Source: Enhydrobacter sp. (GTDB taxonomy: Bacteria > Pseudomonadota > Alphaproteobacteria > Reyranellales > Reyranellaceae). From it: DNA of 64,000 bases. Under the pieces are notes generated by a model that was not told where the DNA came from, did no database searches, and was given only the letters and a program-made list of their open reading frames with translations. Made by a program: the position numbers and the translations under genes. The stretch covers positions 2,294,001-2,358,000 of the forward strand of contig NZ_CP126889.1 of NCBI RefSeq assembly GCF_030246845.1, written 5' to 3'. Position 1 is the first letter of the stretch; every line of letters starts with the position of its first letter. This document shows positions 61,308 through 64,000 of this stretch, one piece after another.

Positions 61308-63467
61308 ATGACGATCCAATCCCCGATCGGCCGCCGTGGCTTCCTGATCAGCGGCGCGGCCGTGGCTGGCGGCTTTGCCCTCGGGTTTCGCCTGTCCGCC
61401 GCCCGGGCCGCCGAGGCGAAAGAGATCGACGCCTGGGTGGTGATCCACCCCGACGACCGTGTGGTGATCCGCATTGCCCGCTCCGAGATGGGGCAGGGCA
61501 CGCTGACCGGACTCGCCCAGCTCGTGGCCGAGGAACTCGAGTGCGACTGGAGCAAAGTCTCGACCGAGTACCCGACCCCGGGCGAGAACCTGCGACGCGC
61601 TCGCGTGTGGCGTGATCTTGCGACCGGCGGCAGCCGCGGCATTCGCGGCAGCCAGCAATACGTGCGCGAAGGCGGCGCTATCGCGCGCGAGATGCTGATT
61701 GCGGCGGCCGCGACCGAATGGAAAGCGCCCGCCAGCGAGTGCAAGGCGGCGGACAGCGTCGTGACGCACACGCCATCCGGCCGGACGCTGCGCTACGGCG
61801 AGCTCGCCGCCGCGGCGGCGAAACTCGAGCCGCCCCGGCAGGTGACGCTCAAGGAGCCGAAGGACTGGAAGCTGATCGGCAAGCCGGTCAAGCGACTGGA
61901 CACGCTCGACAAGCTCACGGGCAAGCAGGTCTACGGTATCGACATGCGTCTGCCGGGTATGCTGACGGCCACGGTGAAGGCCTGCCCGGTGTTCGGCGGC
62001 AAGCTAAGGAGCTTCGATGCCGCCAAGGTCGAGAGGATGCGCGGCGTCAAGAAGGTCGTATCGATCGACGACAACGCGGTCGCCGTGATCGCCGACACCT
62101 ACTGGAACGCGCACACCGCGCTCGAGGCCCTCCCGGTGCAGTGGGATGTCGGCAAGTTCGGCGAGCTGCAGCAGGATGCCGTCATGGCGATGCTGAAGGA
62201 GGGGTTGGAGGCCGGGGAAGCCTTCGTCGGAAACGAGGCGGGCGACGCCGCGGCGGCGATCACCGGCGCCGCGCAGAGGGTCGAAGCGGTCTATGCCTTT
62301 CCCTGGCAGTACCACGCCACGATGGAGCCCATGAATGCCACCGCACTCTACACGGCCGACAGATGCGAGGTGTGGTGCGGCACGCAGAATGGCGAGGCGG
62401 CCCTTGCGGTCGCGGCCGAGGCAGCCGGGCTGCCGGTCGCCAAATGCGACGTCCACAAGCTTATGCTGGGCGGCGGTTTTGGCCGCCGCGGCCGCAGCGA
62501 CTACGTGCGCCAGGCCGTGCTGGTCGCCAGGCAGATGCCGGGCACGCCCATCAAGCTCCTCTGGTCGCGCGAGGAAGACGCAACGCACGATCAGTACCAT
62601 CCCATCACGATGTGCAAGCTCACCGGCGGGCTCGACAGCGACGGCAGGCTGGTCGGTCTGCATATGCGCCTCTCCGGACAGTCGATCCGCGCCTCCTTGG
62701 CCCCGCAGAGCCTCCAGGCCAAAGGTGATCCCGGCGTCTTCCAGGGTCTCAACCCAGGCGGCCGGGAAGCGGCCTATGGTTACGACGTGCCGAATCTCCT
62801 GATCGATCACGCGATGCGCAACCCGCATCTTCCGGCTGGCTTCTGGCGTGGCGTGAACACGAACCAGAATGCGGTCTACATGGAATGCTTCATGGATGAA
62901 CTGGCCCATGCCGCCGGTCGGGACCCGCTCGATTTCCGCCTCGGGATGCTGAAGCCCCGGCACGCCGAGGTGCTCAAGGCCGCGGCGGAGAAAGCCGGCT
63001 ACGGCAAGCCACTGCCGGAAGGCCATGTCCATGGGCTGGCCCAGATCATGGGCTATGGCAGCTACGTCGCCGCTGTCGCCGAAGTTTCGGTAAGCGGCGA
63101 CGGCATCCTCAAGATCCACAAGATCACGGCCGCCACTAATCCGGGCCATGCCGTCAATCCGGCGCAAATCGACCGTCAGGTCGCGGGATCGTTCGCCTTC
63201 GGCCTGTCGGCGGCCCTCTATGGCGAGGTGACGGTGAAGGACGGCGCCGTCGAGCAGACCAACTTCGACAGCTACAATGTGATGCGCCTGGACGAGATGC
63301 CCGACGTCGACGTTGTCCTCATGCCATCTGGTGATTTCTGGGGTGGGGTCGGAGAGCCGACCATCGCCGTCGCCGCGCCGGCGGTGCTGAACGCCATATA
63401 CAAGGCCACCGGCAAGCGGATCCGCCAACTGCCGCTCATGAGCAACGACCTGAAGAAGGGTGCCTGA
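61308..63467 (+). CDS. Molybdopterin-binding hydroxylase large subunit (IorB-like)
   Basis: 719 residues. Tat signal (R-R-G-F-L-I-S-G-A-A-V-A-G-G), so exported folded to the periplasm. Two-part molybdopterin domain: M-G-Q-G-T-L-T, G-G-G-F-G-R-R-G-R near residue 390, M-R-N-P-H-L-P-A-G-F-W-R-G-V and the base-type Glu in G-V-G-E-P-T near 690. Hydroxylates an N-heteroaromatic or aldehyde; substrate unknown. The electron acceptor may be a cytochrome, as the next gene suggests. Confidence 0.93.
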   Translation: MTIQSPIGRRGFLISGAAVAGGFALGFRLSAARAAEAKEIDAWVVIHPDDRVVIRIARSEMGQGTLTGLAQLVAEELECDWSKVSTEYPTPGENLRRARVWRDLATGGSRGIRGSQQYVREGGAIAREMLIAAAATEWKAPASECKAADSVVTHTPSGRTLRYGELAAAAAKLEPPRQVTLKEPKDWKLIGKPVKRLDTLDKLTGKQVYGIDMRLPGMLTATVKACPVFGGKLRSFDAAKVERMRGVKKVVSIDDNAVAVIADTYWNAHTALEALPVQWDVGKFGELQQDAVMAMLKEGLEAGEAFVGNEAGDAAAAITGAAQRVEAVYAFPWQYHATMEPMNATALYTADRCEVWCGTQNGEAALAVAAEAAGLPVAKCDVHKLMLGGGFGRRGRSDYVRQAVLVARQMPGTPIKLLWSREEDATHDQYHPITMCKLTGGLDSDGRLVGLHMRLSGQSIRASLAPQSLQAKGDPGVFQGLNPGGREAAYGYDVPNLLIDHAMRNPHLPAGFWRGVNTNQNAVYMECFMDELAHAAGRDPLDFRLGMLKPRHAEVLKAAAEKAGYGKPLPEGHVHGLAQIMGYGSYVAAVAEVSVSGDGILKIHKITAATNPGHAVNPAQIDRQVAGSFAFGLSAALYGEVTVKDGAVEQTNFDSYNVMRLDEMPDVDVVLMPSGDFWGGVGEPTIAVAAPAVLNAIYKATGKRIRQLPLMSNDLKKGA

Positions 63468-63506
63468 TGTCGCGTCGGCCGATAGCGGCATCGGCCGGTT
63501 CTGTCG

Positions 63507-63644
63507 ATGTTTGCCGACGCGGCCGAACCGCTGCTGCATGCGGTCATGCGCGCCCAAGCCGCGGCAAAGGCCGTGGTGCGCGGTCGCGGGGCACGATATG
63601 TCGAGGCAGGCTTCCGCATCCTCATGGGCGAGATGTTCAGATAA
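63507..63644 (+). CDS. Small ORF, 45 codons, doubtful
   Basis: MFADAAEPLLHAVMRAQAAA-type peptide, helical and Ala/Arg-rich, with no recognised family. No ribosome site is convincing. It fills the 180-base gap between IorB and SoxX genes and might be a relic of an in-frame neighbour. Listed only because the gap would otherwise be empty. Confidence 0.3.
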   Translation: MFADAAEPLLHAVMRAQAAAKAVVRGRGARYVEAGFRILMGEMFR

Positions 63645-63648
63645 CGGC

Positions 63649-64000
63649 ATGCGTTTCATCATTTGCCTCGCCGCCGCCCTGGCGCTTCTGCCCCTCAATG
63701 CCCGATCGCAGGAAGGGCTTCGCTCCTACGTCATCGTGGGCGATTCGATTCCCGATTCGTTGACGGGGAAGGCGGGCGACGCTGCGCGCGGCCGCGCCCT
63801 CGTCGCCGATCGCAGCGCCGGCTTCTGCCTGCTCTGCCATCGCGCGCCCCTTCCCGAGGAGCGCTTCCAGGGCGATCTCGCGCCCGATCTCGCCGGGGCG
63901 GGCACGCGCTGGAGTGAAGGCCAGCTTCGCTTGCGTCTGGTCGATGCCTCCCGCCTGAACCCGGTTACGATCATGCCGCCCTACTATCGCCTCGATCGCC
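63649..64000 (+). CDS. soxX: Sulfur-oxidation c-type cytochrome SoxX, 3' end beyond window
   Basis: 117 codons are visible. Signal peptide (I-I-C-L-A-A-A-L-A-L-L-P, cleavage around A-R-S-Q), one heme site C-L-L-C-H near residue 64 in G-F-C-L-L-C-H-R-A-P, then F-Q-G-D-L-A-P-D-L-A-G-A-G and the likely distal Met in T-I-M-P-P-Y-Y-R. This is the standard SoxX layout. SoxAX starts thiosulfate oxidation in the periplasm; the other sox genes should lie just beyond the window. Confidence 0.92.
   Translation, partial: MRFIICLAAALALLPLNARSQEGLRSYVIVGDSIPDSLTGKAGDAARGRALVADRSAGFCLLCHRAPLPEERFQGDLAPDLAGAGTRWSEGQLRLRLVDASRLNPVTIMPPYYRLDR

Overview
The window is GC-rich (by eye about two thirds G+C), densely coded chromosomal DNA, most likely from a free-living alphaproteobacterium of the Rhodospirillales or a Reyranella-like lineage. 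Four observations support this: a SAM-II riboswitch before metX-metW, a RegB/RegA redox two-component pair, olsB-olsA ornithine-lipid genes, and the order tsaB-rimI-fur-olsB-olsA-miaB-phoH-ybeY-corC-lnt-xre-metK. The assignment is inferred from gene content and order; no alignment was run.

Layout. 1-9.0 kb: catabolic and transport genes in alternating orientation (SDR fragment, acetamidase, MFS, Bug-type binding protein, GntP-like permease, secreted GH5, MBL, alpha/beta hydrolase, serine hydrolase). 9.0-18.1 kb: dihydroorotase, NUDIX, regB-regA, an orphan DpgC-like dioxygenase, tRNA-Gly(CCC), acyl-CoA dehydrogenase, hydroxyproline dehydratase-like gene, a frameshifted LRR gene and a complete IS5-family element. 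18.1-25.5 kb: amino-acid metabolism (Cys/Met PLP enzyme, TetR, chaC, tyrA, hisC, chorismate mutase, then the divergent SAM-II-controlled metX-metW). 25.5-35.4 kb: exporter, editing enzyme, methyltransferase, gloB, MFS/LysR pair, esterase, DUF2333, nfuA. 35.5-50.5 kb: the conserved housekeeping block listed above. 50.5-54 kb: two Sel1 proteins, an 847-base intergenic region with a strong structured-RNA candidate, and a TetR gene. 54-64 kb: c-type cytochromes, MoxR/CoxE-like chaperone pair, ThDP enzyme, a selenocysteine-type redoxin, IorA/IorB molybdenum hydroxylase and the start of soxX.

Most notable signals. (1) The thioredoxin-like gene at 59380-60438 has an in-frame TGA exactly at the redox-active position (W-U-G-C-R), followed by a hairpin that fits the bacterial SECIS rules. 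(2) A non-coding locus at about 52.5-52.76 kb folds into nested hairpins whose loops are all C-rich. The 3' UTR of the next TetR gene repeats the design with an identical 32-base terminator, and both units lie downstream of the same TGCA-W-TTT-TGCA motif, which also precedes the XRE regulator gene at 48 kb. (3) The IS5-family element sits inside the overlapping stop codons of two convergent genes and its TAA duplication keeps both proteins intact. (4) A dispersed palindromic repeat supplies the end of pyrC and the start codon of the selenoprotein. Several convergent gene pairs share a 4-base stop-codon overlap, so the genome looks strongly compacted.
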